A stretch of 64,000 nucleotides of DNA from Spirochaetota bacterium (GCA_016929135.1 JAFGJK010000030.1:22729-86728); one strand, 5' to 3'; counted from the first letter of the stretch, positions 32,983-41,714 are shown. Numbers and translations: made by a program. The notes: generated from the letters alone by a model not told the origin.

Positions 32983-33258
32983 TCATCGTTCCGCCCCCCT
33001 CAGTAACAATCCCTTCGATTCCCGCAGCATCACGATTCCTCGCACCGGCGAGTAGATCACCGGTGTGCCCGTGAATACCTCCGGGCGCATAAATGTCGAT
33101 GGTCCGAGAATAACAGCGGTCCGCGGATTCCCCAGCGAGGAGAGGATCCCCTCCATTGTGCCGGTGATGATGGACGCTGCCCTCACAATGGCAACGCTAC
33201 GGCCTTCTGAAACCGGAGTACAGCATTCGATTATCCGTTGCTGGATTGAATCAGTCAT
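32983..33258 (-). CDS. Short protein like the C-terminal domain of DUF364 (possible fragment)
   Basis: The 91-residue frame contains AASIITGTMEGIL and AVILGPSTFMRPEVF. These resemble the C-terminal half of DUF364 (putative heavy-metal chelation domain) proteins, which normally have an N-terminal domain of about 130 residues. No N-terminal part is found in any frame in the 146 bases upstream. It may be a remnant or a stand-alone domain. No ribosome binding site is apparent, so translation is uncertain. Confidence 0.38.
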   Translation of the reverse strand: MTDSIQQRIIECCTPVSEGRSVAIVRAASIITGTMEGILSSLGNPRTAVILGPSTFMRPEVFTGTPVIYSPVRGIVMLRESKGLLLRGAER

Positions 33259-33404
33259 TTCGACATTACAGATGGCAAACAGTATTCAGTGCCGCATCAG
33301 ATTGGGCTCATTCTGCCAAACACAATCCCATGGACCGGGCTGCCGTGATACCAGCGGTTTTCCATCGGAATTCCCGACACTGTTCCTTTCACAGAATTCG
33401 CCAG

Positions 33405-34736
33405 CTATTCTTCCTTGGACTGCAATAGTCTTTCGCCTTCAGTCGCCGCGATGATGGCCGCACCGCAACTGTCGCTCCACACGTTTATCGCCGTACGGCA
33501 CATATCCAGTGGGCGGTCCACCACCAGAATGAGACCGATGGCGGCATCCGGCAGCCCTATGGCTCTCAGGATTATAACGATGGCCACCAGGCTCGCCGAG
33601 GGGATCCCGGCGACGCCGATCGAGGTGAGCAATGAGATGATCACGATGAGCACCTGCATCCCGAAGCTGATGTCCAGCCCGTAGGCCTGGGCGATGAACA
33701 TGGCGGCGACACACTCGTACAACGCGGTTCCGTCCATATTTATCGTTGCCCCCAGCGGCAGCACGAAACTCGACACCTCCTTGGAAACGCCTGCCAGAGA
33801 GACCCCCTCGATAGTCTCCGGAAGGGTTGCCGAGGACGAACTTGTGGAGAATGCAGTCAGCAGGGCCTTCATCATCACTCTCATGTAAAGATAGGGGTTG
33901 ATCCTCCCAATGGCGAGGAGCAACAGCGACGTGGACACGAACAGATGTATCAGCAGGGCGCACAGCACAATGGCCGCAAACTTAAGGAGGGGTATGATCG
34001 AATCGAAGCCGGTCTCGCTCACAGTCAGGGAGACCAGTCCGAACACGCCGATTGGGGCGATTCTCATGACCAGATTGGTCAGGCTGAGCATGATGTCATA
34101 GATGCCGTTCCAGAAAAGCAGCTGGACCTCCCTGTATCTGTCGGTGAGCTCCCGGATGAAGAAACCGAAGATCAGGCTGAAGACGATCAGGCCGAGCATC
34201 TGTCCTTCACTGGCCGCCTTGAATATGTTTGGCGGCACCATTCGCAGAAAGATATTGTAAATCTCGTTTCTGTCGCGCCCGCTGATTTCCTGAATCTGAT
34301 CGGCAGAGAGCGGCGCAAGGGCCAGCGACTCCTTGGCCGGGAGCCCGTCAATGATGCCGGGCTGAAAGATATTCACGAGGAGCAGACCCGTCAGAATCGC
34401 GATCAGACTGGTGGTCATGTAGTACAGAATGGTCTTCATCCCCAGTCGGGCGAATCCCTTCCCCGACTGAATGTTGGATATCCCCGTAATGATTGCCGCA
34501 ACGATCAGAGGCACCACAATCAATTTGAGTGCGTTTAGGAATATCGTTCCCAGAAACCGGAAGACGCCGGTCAGATCGACAATGCCGTTGCTGCCGAAGA
34601 ACAATCCCATGGGGACCGCGAGGACGAGAGCGATCAGTATCTTCCAGTGCAGAGCGATTTTTGTCATGCCGGTCGGTTTCAAGGTCAATCGAACTTTTTT
34701 TGGATTTTCAGGAATCTTCACCGGAGGGATTGCCAT
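33405..34736 (-). CDS. Dicarboxylate/amino acid:cation symporter (DAACS family, GltP/DctA-like)
   Basis: A 443-residue inner-membrane carrier of the glutamate/dicarboxylate family. It has about eight membrane segments, and the family signatures are visible: the serine-rich re-entrant loop FSTSSSSATLPETIEG, NMDGTALYE in transmembrane segment 7, and DRPLDMCRTAINVWSD in segment 8. It couples uptake of glutamate, aspartate or C4-dicarboxylates to Na+ or H+. The start at 34736 has no clear ribosome binding site; Met24 (34667) is also possible. A TATAAT on the minus strand (34819-34814) lies about 80 bases upstream without a matching -35 box. Confidence 0.9.
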   Translation of the reverse strand: MAIPPVKIPENPKKVRLTLKPTGMTKIALHWKILIALVLAVPMGLFFGSNGIVDLTGVFRFLGTIFLNALKLIVVPLIVAAIITGISNIQSGKGFARLGMKTILYYMTTSLIAILTGLLLVNIFQPGIIDGLPAKESLALAPLSADQIQEISGRDRNEIYNIFLRMVPPNIFKAASEGQMLGLIVFSLIFGFFIRELTDRYREVQLLFWNGIYDIMLSLTNLVMRIAPIGVFGLVSLTVSETGFDSIIPLLKFAAIVLCALLIHLFVSTSLLLLAIGRINPYLYMRVMMKALLTAFSTSSSSATLPETIEGVSLAGVSKEVSSFVLPLGATINMDGTALYECVAAMFIAQAYGLDISFGMQVLIVIISLLTSIGVAGIPSASLVAIVIILRAIGLPDAAIGLILVVDRPLDMCRTAINVWSDSCGAAIIAATEGERLLQSKEE

Positions 34737-35138
34737 CTATCGGACACGGCACCCTCGCTCTTCCACTTGATAGCCGCTGTCATATCGGCTTCTTGCATAT
34801 CCGCGCGCCTGGAATTATACAATAAGAATTCATACAGAATCGCAGAATAATGCTACATGCATCTCTCTTTCGTGCATGTTAGGAGAATGAATGTTGATGA
34901 TCAAGCGAAAAAAGTGTGATGGTATATCTGATCGATTCCATCCCACTGCAATCCCAAAATCCCCCGGAGTTACGAGATGCCCTGCCACAAAACGCGATAC
35001 GGGACAACGGATCATGGCCGGCCCGGACTTGCGTGAATCCACCAGTTTCCGACGGGAATCACCGGCGATGGGTTTCCACCCATCGAACAAGATTCCTCCT
35101 GACAGTCAGGGCATCCCGCCGGGCTCCCCCCGGCGTCC
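34737..35138. other. 402-base intergenic region without a supported gene
   Basis: Apart from a possible -10 for the symporter gene (TATAAT, minus strand, 34819-34814) I see nothing convincing. A weak hairpin (GCCGGG with CCCGGC around 35112-35128) follows the small membrane gene at 35139 and may act as its terminator, without a U-tract. Confidence 0.35.
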
Positions 35139-35279
35139 TCAATGCCCGGCGCCGAAAAGTTCATCGATATAGGCCCTCGCCTTCCGGTATTCCCAGGTGA
35201 AACCGGCCATGGTCAGCAGATACGCCAGGAGCGTCATGCCCAGCGGAACGAGCGCGAACAGGAGGCTTTCACCCGTCAC
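35139..35279 (-). CDS. C-terminal membrane piece of a split gene, 46 residues
   Basis: A GTG at 35279 overlaps the TGA of the upstream gene as GTGA and opens a 46-codon frame with one transmembrane helix (SLLFALVPLGMTLLAYLLTM) and the end YIDELFGAGH. In a family I know from many bacteria, a helix of this PLGM...GF type directly follows the IHYRNSFLP domain and first helix in a single protein. Here the two parts are in different frames at a CCCCGG run, so either the gene is translated as two coupled pieces or an indel has split it. Total length (126 plus 46 residues) fits the intact protein. Confidence 0.55.
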   Translation of the reverse strand: MTGESLLFALVPLGMTLLAYLLTMAGFTWEYRKARAYIDELFGAGH

Positions 35280-35656
35280 CGGGGCATTGTCCCGAGCATG
35301 GAGATCAGGTTCTCGATCATACGCACATAATACGAAAGGACTCCGAGAACCCAGAGGGCAAGGAACACTATCGTGACGTCATGCAGCCTCATCGTCACAT
35401 CCATCCGAACCCTCCCGCACGGGTCCGGCCGCAGGATCATCCGCACCTGGGGCAGAAAGGAGTTGCGGTAGTGGATGATCCTCCGCAGCTCGATCGTTTC
35501 ACCGCCCAGCACCCTCGCCTCGTAAGGATGCCTGTGGCTTCTGAAAAATGTATAGAGGCATTTCCATCGGTCGAAGCGATCCCCAATCATGGCGAGGATC
35601 TCCTCCTCCCCGTAGGGCGTTACAAGCTCGTAGCGGCGATAGGGGAGCAGCTTCAT
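35276..35656 (-). CDS. Membrane-associated hypothetical protein, N-terminal part of a split gene
   Basis: The 126-residue frame has a soluble N-terminal domain (YRRYELVTPYGEEEILAMIG, TIELRRIIHYRNSFLPQV) of alternating strands and then one transmembrane helix (VTIVFLALWVLGVLSYYV). The start at 35656 follows AGGGGTG. It stops as GTGA, where the next frame begins with a second helix that probably belongs to the same protein (see the 46-residue entry). Function is unknown; the family is found mostly as single two-helix proteins of about 170 residues. It is downstream of the hydrolase gene, 140 bases away. Confidence 0.65.
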   Translation of the reverse strand: MKLLPYRRYELVTPYGEEEILAMIGDRFDRWKCLYTFFRSHRHPYEARVLGGETIELRRIIHYRNSFLPQVRMILRPDPCGRVRMDVTMRLHDVTIVFLALWVLGVLSYYVRMIENLISMLGTMPR

Positions 35657-35796
35657 GGGTTCACCCCTGTAATTGGCGGCGGCGACGGATTTCCCTGCAT
35701 CATACGGCCCGGCATTGGCAGGGCCCCTCTCAATGACCTTCCGATACTGACTGCTGCCTCACGACGCCGCCGCCATGGACCGAACACACACGCCGA

Positions 35797-36714
35797 TCAC
35801 CTGAAGAAATCCCGCAGCAGCGAGGTGTACATCGCCGGCTCGTTGAGATAGGGGAAATGCCCCTTGTTGTGGAGCGTGACGACCCGCGCCCCGGGATAGG
35901 TGCGCTTCAGCATCCCCCGTAACGCCGGCTCCACCAGTGGATCGTTGTCCGATTCAATGATCATGACCGGAATACGCAGTGCCTCCACATCGGGGGGCGT
36001 GAAGGGATCGATCACGCAGTGGTACCGGGCGATGAACTGGTCCCTGCTCATCTTTCCGTGGGACTGCTCCAGCATGAAGGCCCTGACCAGCTCGGAGCGC
36101 TCCGCCGCAGGGTACAGCTTCTCCTCGGTGTTCTTCCTGAGGATGCCCATGACGACCCACGAGGGGGCCAGGGGGAGCACCGTGCCGGCGGCCCTGTTCT
36201 TCCGGGCGATTATCGTGTTTGGCGGAAATGTATTGGCGAAGACCGCCCTGTCGATCCTTTCAGGGTGGCGGGCGACGAGATACTGCGCCAGGTATCCCCC
36301 CAGGGATGTCCCCACCACGTTCACCCTTTCAATCTTTTCGGAATCCAGTACCCTCATGATACCGGCGGCGAGCCCGGAGAGGCTCCGCACCGGAGGATAG
36401 GTGACCGACAGGACCCGGTAGTCCCCCTGCAGGTCCAGCACCTGCTGCCACCAGATGTCGCAGGCACCGGTCATGCCGTGCAGAAAGAGGACGGTCCTGC
36501 CGCCGCTGCCGGCGACGCAGTACCGCCAGCGTGCGCCATCGACAACCAGCTCCCTGGCAGAATAGTCCTTTCTGAAGGAGGCCAGTGAGGCCGCGATGCT
36601 TTGGTCCACCCTGCCGTATATCTTCGTGAAGGGGGGGGACGGGCAGGGGAAGAGATACAGCGCCGCCACCGCGATGACCAGTACAACCGGGATAATGAGT
36701 AGTGCGCGTTTCAT
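35797..36714 (-). CDS. Alpha/beta hydrolase with N-terminal membrane anchor
   Basis: The 305-residue protein has an N-terminal hydrophobic helix (about 4-22) that acts as an anchor or signal, then an alpha/beta hydrolase fold. The catalytic triad is visible as Ser in VGTSLGG, Asp in IESDNDPL and His in HNKGHFPY; an oxyanion HGM motif follows the first strand (VLFLHGMTG). Its substrate is unknown. The ATG at 36714 has GGAGGG 8 bases upstream; the frame opens at 36729. It lies 36 bases after the RidA-like gene, so the three genes from 38155 down are probably one operon. A C8 run (36631-36638 on the plus strand) keeps frame. Confidence 0.82.
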   Translation of the reverse strand: MKRALLIIPVVLVIAVAALYLFPCPSPPFTKIYGRVDQSIAASLASFRKDYSARELVVDGARWRYCVAGSGGRTVLFLHGMTGACDIWWQQVLDLQGDYRVLSVTYPPVRSLSGLAAGIMRVLDSEKIERVNVVGTSLGGYLAQYLVARHPERIDRAVFANTFPPNTIIARKNRAAGTVLPLAPSWVVMGILRKNTEEKLYPAAERSELVRAFMLEQSHGKMSRDQFIARYHCVIDPFTPPDVEALRIPVMIIESDNDPLVEPALRGMLKRTYPGARVVTLHNKGHFPYLNEPAMYTSLLRDFFR

Positions 36715-36750
36715 GTATCGACCCTCCATACGAGTAGTTTCCCGGCAGGG

Positions 36751-37215
36751 CTACCGCACCGCCATGCACTCGATCTCCACGCGGGCACCCAGGGCGAGGC
36801 CGCTCCCCGCGACGGCGCTGCGTGCCGGATACGGCGCGGAAAAATAGGTCCTGTAGACCCTGCTCATCGCCGGCCATTCCGCGATGTCCGCCATATAGAC
36901 CGTGCATTTCACCACGTCCTTCATCTCCAGACCGCTGCGGCGAAGCGTCTCCCGTATGTTCTCCATGGCCTGTCTCGTCTCCGCCTCGATCCCACCCTCC
37001 ACCAGCTTCATCTCGCCGGGAACGGTGCCGATCTGGCCGGAGAGGTAGAAGGTGTCCCCCACCCTCACCGCCTCGGAAAAGGGGAGGTTCTTCGCCGCCA
37101 TCCCCGGCGGGTTCAGGCGCTCCACCGCCGGATGCCTGTCGCAGGAGGAGGCGGTGAAGAGCAACAGCGCCGCGAGCAAGGAACCGTGAAACAGGGACGA
37201 TCTCCAGCGTGTCAT
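36751..37215 (-). CDS. Lipoprotein RidA/YjgF-like protein
   Basis: RidA proteins hydrolyse reactive enamines and imines or bind small ligands, normally in the cytosol. This 154-residue copy has a lipoprotein signal peptide (HGSLLAALLLFTASSC, with Cys25) and so is exported and lipid-anchored. Family residues are seen in VGDTFYLSGQIG, KCTVYMADI and YPARSAVAGSGLALGARVEIE, where the arginine of the ARS segment corresponds to the catalytic arginine of RidA. GGAGG precedes the ATG. It lies 52 bases after the ferredoxin-nitroreductase gene and 36 bases before the hydrolase. Confidence 0.82.
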   Translation of the reverse strand: MTRWRSSLFHGSLLAALLLFTASSCDRHPAVERLNPPGMAAKNLPFSEAVRVGDTFYLSGQIGTVPGEMKLVEGGIEAETRQAMENIRETLRRSGLEMKDVVKCTVYMADIAEWPAMSRVYRTYFSAPYPARSAVAGSGLALGARVEIECMAVR

Positions 37216-37267
37216 GATTCATTCCTCCATTCGTTTCAAATGTAATTGCACCGCATCCCGCAATGCT

Positions 37268-38155
37268 TCATTGAATCCAGGTGACGCTCTGCGCAGAGCG
37301 CCGGATCCCCCGCCGGTACCGGTACTTCGGAAACCCGATTATGATCGACGACAGCACGTCGTGCCCTTCCGGCACCCGGAACAGGGCACGAAGCTCCTTC
37401 ATTCTGTTGATGGCCGGCGGAATGATGTCCATGATGGAGCCGCCGAGCCCCAGGGCATGAAGCGCCAGCATGCCGTAGGTGGCGGCCACGTCGACATCGT
37501 CCCGGAGTTCCTCGTCCCGGTCGGCGTGAAACAGGATCATCGCCGGTGCGCGGCGGGTGATGGTGTCCTCGGCGCCGCTCTTCAGGTCGTCGAGCCGCGT
37601 TGCCAGGAGGGGGACCAGGTGATCCCGCAGCTGGGCGAACCTTTTGGCTCCGATTCCCCTTTTGATGAAGTACCGGGCGACCGGATTCTTCATCTTCTCA
37701 TAGAGATAATCGTACAGCCGGATCATGTGCGGCAGCGATTGCCGCATCACCCCCCGGTCGTTGACCACGATCAGGCCGTACCGCAGGGGCGGGAACCCCG
37801 GCGGGGCCAGGGTGATCGCCTCGACGATCTTTTCGAGCATGCCGCCGGGTACGGGCTTTTCACTGAAATTGCGGACTGCGCGCCTGGTCCGTATCAGGTC
37901 GAAGAAGGCCCTTTCGTCGGGCCCGCTTCCGGGAAGGTCGAAAAAATCCCTCCCGTAGGAAAGCCCCTGTACGGCGATCGAACCGGTGGGACAGACGGCC
38001 ATGCACTGGCCGCACCCGAAGCATACGTGAACCCGGTCCGGCCGGGCGATCATTCCCCCATGCTCCCCCTTCACGATGATCCGATTGGGGCACACTGCGG
38101 CGCAGGTGCCGCAGCGCCTGCAGGTTGCATCGTCGAATGAAATGGCAGAATCCAT
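37268..38155 (-). CDS. Ferredoxin-nitroreductase fusion protein
   Basis: The 295-residue protein starts with two [4Fe-4S] motifs (CRRCGTCAAVCP and CFGCGQCMAVCP, residues about 12-57) and continues with an FMN nitroreductase fold (RTRRAVRNFSEKPV, APPGFPPLRYGLIVV, IIGFPKYRYRR). It probably transfers electrons from the iron-sulfur clusters to FMN to reduce an organic substrate. Only a partial FMN-binding serine motif is visible, so catalysis is inferred. GGGAG precedes the ATG. It heads the operon nitroreductase, RidA, hydrolase, with a probable promoter at 38266-38294. Confidence 0.85.
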   Translation of the reverse strand: MDSAISFDDATCRRCGTCAAVCPNRIIVKGEHGGMIARPDRVHVCFGCGQCMAVCPTGSIAVQGLSYGRDFFDLPGSGPDERAFFDLIRTRRAVRNFSEKPVPGGMLEKIVEAITLAPPGFPPLRYGLIVVNDRGVMRQSLPHMIRLYDYLYEKMKNPVARYFIKRGIGAKRFAQLRDHLVPLLATRLDDLKSGAEDTITRRAPAMILFHADRDEELRDDVDVAATYGMLALHALGLGGSIMDIIPPAINRMKELRALFRVPEGHDVLSSIIIGFPKYRYRRGIRRSAQSVTWIQ

Positions 38156-38265
38156 TGTCGCTACTCCCTTTTAAACCTGACAGGAAATCGAATGCGCCGC
38201 GACGACTTCATCGACAGGGAGACCGTCGCGATCCCGGCATGTGTACCGCCGCCCTCACCGGGGAA

Positions 38266-38294
38266 ATGATATATCATGATGCATGGGCAATCAA
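38266..38294 (-). promoter_or_regulatory. Promoter with palindromic -10 region for the nitroreductase operon
   Basis: On the minus strand TTGATT (38294-38289), 17-base spacer, TATCAT (38271-38266). ATGATATATCAT (38266-38277) is a perfect palindrome covering the -10, which could be a repressor site. Start lies about 100 bases before the start codon, and the leader shows no known riboswitch. Confidence 0.45.
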
Positions 38295-38377
38295 GCGGAA
38301 AAACGAGAGCGCATATGCATTGTTCATCATGCCGGCCCGACGGCAGATGAAGAAGGTCCCGCCGGCGCGAAACACCG

Positions 38378-39829
38378 CTAGCGCCGCCAGAAGGTCGGCG
38401 TGAAGAGCACCAGCACCGTGTAGAGCTCCAGCCGCCCGATGAGCATGGCAAAGCAAAGCAGCCACTTCACGAATCCGCTGAAGATACTGTAATTCTCCGT
38501 GGGGCCCACCAGGCCGAAGCCGGGACCGATGTTCCCCAGGGTGGCAAGCGCGGCGCTCAGGGACGTGAGGATGTCGTGCCCTGAAAGGGCCACCACCAGC
38601 GTCACCGCCAGTATGATGAAGATGTACAGAAAGAAAAAGCCGGATATGGCGTAGGCCACGTCCTTCTTGATGGGGCTGCCGCTGATCCGCAGGGTGAATA
38701 TTCCCCGTGGATGGAGAAGGTACTTCATCTCGTTGAGAGCCTGCTTGAACAGCGTCACCAGCCGGATGATCTTGATCCCCCCCCCGGTGGAGCCCGAGCA
38801 GCCCCCGAAGAACATCAGGATGAAGAGCACCGCCTGGGCCACCAGGGGCCATCGCTCGAAGTCCGCGGTGGCGAAGCCGGTGGTGGTGAGGATCGAGGCA
38901 CACTGGAACGAGGCGTGCCGCAGGGCCTCCCCGGGATGTCCGTACACTCTCCCGGCCAGCGACACGGTGAGGATCGCCGTGGCGCCCAGGAACACCACAA
39001 TGTAGGTCCTGAACTCCGTGTCCCGCAGGAGTGACCCGCCGCTGCCGGTAAGAAGCCTGTAGTGCAGGGAGAAATTCACACCCGCCAGTATCATGAAGAC
39101 GGTGATCACACCTTCAATGAGGGGGGAGTTGTAGGCGCCGACGCTGGCATTCCTGGTGGAGAATCCCCCGGTGGCGAGGGTGCCGAAGGTGTGCGTCAGC
39201 GCGTCGAAGAGATCCATCCCCCCCAGGAGGAGCAGCAGGGTCTCCGCAACGGTGAAGCCGATATAGATCGCCCAGAGTTTCTTGGCGGTCTCTGTGATCC
39301 TGGGGGAGATCTTGTCGACGGTGGGGCCCGGCGCCTCGGCCTGGATGAGCTGCATCCCCCCGATCCCCAGAATGGGAAGGATCGCCACGGTGAGCACGAC
39401 GATTCCCATGCCCCCCAGCCAGTGCGTCAGGGAGCGCCAGAAGAGCATCGACCTGGGGAGCCCCTCTATGTTCGTGAGGATCGACGCGCCGGTGGTGGTG
39501 AAGCCGGAAATGGTCTCGAAGAAGGCGTCTGTGTAGACGGGGATCGCGCCGGAGAGCCAGAAGGGGAGCGATCCCGCGATCGAGGCGAAGACCCAGGAGA
39601 AGGCCACGAAAAGGTATCCGTCCCTGGTAGAGAGCATCTTCGCCTTACTCCCACGCAGCAGGAAGAGGAGGAGGCCCGGACCGGCGGCGATGACGGCGAT
39701 GGTGATGCCGAAGGCCTTTATCGAGGAAACCTCTCGGTACCCGATGGCGATGCACAGCGGTACGATCATGAAGAATCCGATGACGGCCATCACGAAGGAG
39801 ATGATCCGTATGACCATGAGCCCGTTCAT
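38378..39829 (-). CDS. trkH: TrkH-family potassium uptake transporter membrane subunit
   Basis: This is the pore-forming subunit of a Trk/Ktr-type K+ uptake system. It has four pore regions with filter-type segments (GFTTTGASIL, ATGGFSTRNASV, TTTGFATADF, ALATLGNIGPGFG) and two long helices per repeat, in a length of 483 residues from the Met at 39829. The native start overlaps the TrkA stop as ATGA (39829-39826), so the two genes are translationally coupled. In the sequence as given, this gene is also in frame with trkA because of an extra G upstream. A C9 run (38777-38785 on the plus strand) lies in frame in the glycine-rich GSTGGGIK segment. A cytosolic TrkA ring is its expected regulator. 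Confidence 0.9.
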   Translation of the reverse strand: MNGLMVIRIISFVMAVIGFFMIVPLCIAIGYREVSSIKAFGITIAVIAAGPGLLLFLLRGSKAKMLSTRDGYLFVAFSWVFASIAGSLPFWLSGAIPVYTDAFFETISGFTTTGASILTNIEGLPRSMLFWRSLTHWLGGMGIVVLTVAILPILGIGGMQLIQAEAPGPTVDKISPRITETAKKLWAIYIGFTVAETLLLLLGGMDLFDALTHTFGTLATGGFSTRNASVGAYNSPLIEGVITVFMILAGVNFSLHYRLLTGSGGSLLRDTEFRTYIVVFLGATAILTVSLAGRVYGHPGEALRHASFQCASILTTTGFATADFERWPLVAQAVLFILMFFGGCSGSTGGGIKIIRLVTLFKQALNEMKYLLHPRGIFTLRISGSPIKKDVAYAISGFFFLYIFIILAVTLVVALSGHDILTSLSAALATLGNIGPGFGLVGPTENYSIFSGFVKWLLCFAMLIGRLELYTVLVLFTPTFWRR

Positions 39830-41176
39830 TGCGCCTTCGTGAAGAGCTCCTCTATGATCGGCACCGACTTCTTCCTGGTGATGACCAGGACATCGTCCCC
39901 CCCCCCGTATCTCGAAGTCCCCGCCGGGAACGAAGTCGTCGCCGTCGCGGTTGACCGAGAGGATCAGGGAGTTTGCCGGCATCTCCAGGTCCTTCAGGGG
40001 TACCCCCGTCGCCTCCGACGAGTCCCCGACGGTGATCTCGATGACCTCGGCCCTTCCGTCGAATATGCTGTGGACGCTCTGGATGTTTCTTCCCCGCACA
40101 AACTTCAGTATCGCGTCGGCGGTGCTGGTCTTGGGGCTGATGGTGGAATCGATCCCCAACTCAGAGGATATGCTCAGGTAGCTCTGCTTGGTCACGATGG
40201 CGATGGTGCGCTTCACGCCGATGGACTTCGCGTATGCCGCGGAGAGGATGTTTATCTCCTGCGAGCCGGTGACCGCGATCATCAGGTCGTTCTCGTAGAG
40301 CCGCTCCTCCTCGAAAATCCCCTCGTCGGAGATGTCGGAATGAATCACCAGCGCCTCGGAGAGCCGGCCGGTAACGAGCTTGCACCGCTCGTAGTCGTTG
40401 TCTATGATCTTCAGCCTGATGTTCCTGTCCAGGAGGTCGGCGGCCACGAGCGAGCCGATGGTACCGCCCCCCACGATCACCGCGTTCCGTATCGCGCCGG
40501 TGGGCCGTCCCGCCTTTGCGAAGACCCGCTCCAGGTTCTGCGGCGACGAGGCCAGATAGATCGTGTCGTTTTCCAGGACCTCGTCGGTGCCGGAGGGGAT
40601 GATGACCGTGCTCCTCCTGATGATCGCCGCGATGAGGAAGTCCTCGTCGATGGTCTGCCTGATCTCCCTCAGGTTCTTCCCCTTGAAGGAGGACCACTGG
40701 TCGACGAAGAGGTTTCTCATGATGATGCCCGATTTCTCGAAGGTGAAGACGTCGCTGATCGCCCCGTAGGCGACGGTCTCCACTATGTCGTGCGCCGTCT
40801 CTATCCCGGGATTAACGATATAGTTGATGCCCAGGAAGGATTTTCCCAGCACCTTTGACCGGGAGTAGTCCAGGCTCCTGACCCTGGCGATCTTGTAGGG
40901 GACGTTGAACTCGCTGCTCACCACGCCGGAGGAGATCATGTTCACCTCGTCGGAGTTGGTGACGCTGATGAAGAAATCGGCCTTGTCGATGCCGGCCCTC
41001 TTGAGGGTCTTGATGTTGGTGCCGTCCTCGTTGAGGACCATGCAGTCAAGCCTGGCCGAGACGTATTTCACGCGCTCCGGGTTCTTCTCGATGAGCACTA
41101 CGTCCTTGTTCTCGGATATGAGCTGCGAGGCGATGTGGGTCCCGATGGAACCCGCTCCGATTATGACGATATGCAT
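39826..41176 (-). CDS. trkA: TrkA-family regulatory subunit with a frame-breaking G10 tract
   Basis: TrkA binds NAD(H)/ATP and gates TrkH. The protein shows two tandem RCK modules, each a Rossmann domain followed by a TrkA-C domain: IVIIGAGSIGTHIA at residue 3 and VIVGGGTIGSLVA near 236. The reading frame is normal for about 423 residues and then meets a run of ten G (39906-39897). With nine G it would read GGDDVLVITRKK, then SVPIIEELF, and stop at a TGA (39828-39826) overlapping the trkH ATG. With ten G it reads through into trkH, giving a 932-residue fused frame with a linker that resembles no TrkA tail. Either the run length varies (slippage), or a base was miscounted. GC-rich G8 to G10 runs elsewhere in the window keep frame. 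Confidence 0.85.
39897..39906. repeat. G10 homopolymer tract that breaks the trkA frame
   Basis: Ten C on the plus strand (ten G on the coding strand) follow the ATAC that encodes Ile and Arg. Nine G would restore the usual end of TrkA. This is the sort of tract in which polymerase slippage changes run length. Confidence 0.85.
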
Positions 41177-41449
41177 GGGCTGTCAGTTCTGCATCATGTC
41201 ACGCTGCGAAATTGACGGCTCTGCCGCCCCGATGCTGCCGGGTGGATGAGTTCATCCAATCAACACACGGTGTGATAGTATCGCACGGAGGGGTCTTTTT
41301 GTCAATGAAGATTGTCACCATGGGATCACGCACCATACCCCGGCCGCGTACGCGGGATTCGCCTGCCATCAACTTCTTCGCTGGCATTATTCGCGCCTCA
41401 TACGGCTGTTCAGGAAATAGTGAATTATTTGCTTCATTGAGGAAAAGAA

Positions 41450-41477
41450 TTGCAATGAACAATTCTTGTGCTATAAT
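41450..41477 (+). promoter_or_regulatory. Strong promoter upstream of the ankyrin protein gene
   Basis: TTGCAA (41450-41455), 16-base spacer and a perfect TATAAT (41472-41477), with TGC just before the -10 as in extended promoters. Start would be near 41484. The 538-base stretch between trkA and the ankyrin gene otherwise holds only the short frame at 41525. Confidence 0.65.
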
Positions 41478-41524
41478 CGACGGGACTGCAGAGGGCAGGC
41501 GAATTTTCAGCAGCAAGGAATTTG

Positions 41525-41635
41525 ATGGACACCAGGAATCGTTTTAGAAGAGCACCGTACACCTTTGGTATCATATCACTATCGCTGGCGCCTCTCCATT
41601 CCCAGGAGGGGGAGCAGGTCGGCCAACAGGCATGA
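41525..41635 (+). CDS. Possible small secreted-type peptide, 36 residues
   Basis: An ATG at 41525, with AAGGAA 6 bases upstream and a good promoter 50 bases before, opens a 36-codon frame. It has a weakly hydrophobic middle (TFGIISLSLAPLHS) after a basic start (RNRFRR), followed by a short polar end, so it resembles a signal peptide with a truncated mature part. It may be a leader remnant or a real peptide. No homologue is known to me. Confidence 0.3.
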   Translation: MDTRNRFRRAPYTFGIISLSLAPLHSQEGEQVGQQA

Positions 41636-41714
41636 TGCGGTCACTCACGGCAAAGGGCTGCTGGAGATTCGCCTGGTGCTTCCGGCGCGGTGACATCATA
41701 CACAGGAGGATGAA

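Noticed and set aside
39062..40858. 598-codon plus-strand frame opposite trkA and trkH
   Set aside because: Antisense to a well-recognised pair; composition is rich in Gly, Arg and Asp with no motif.
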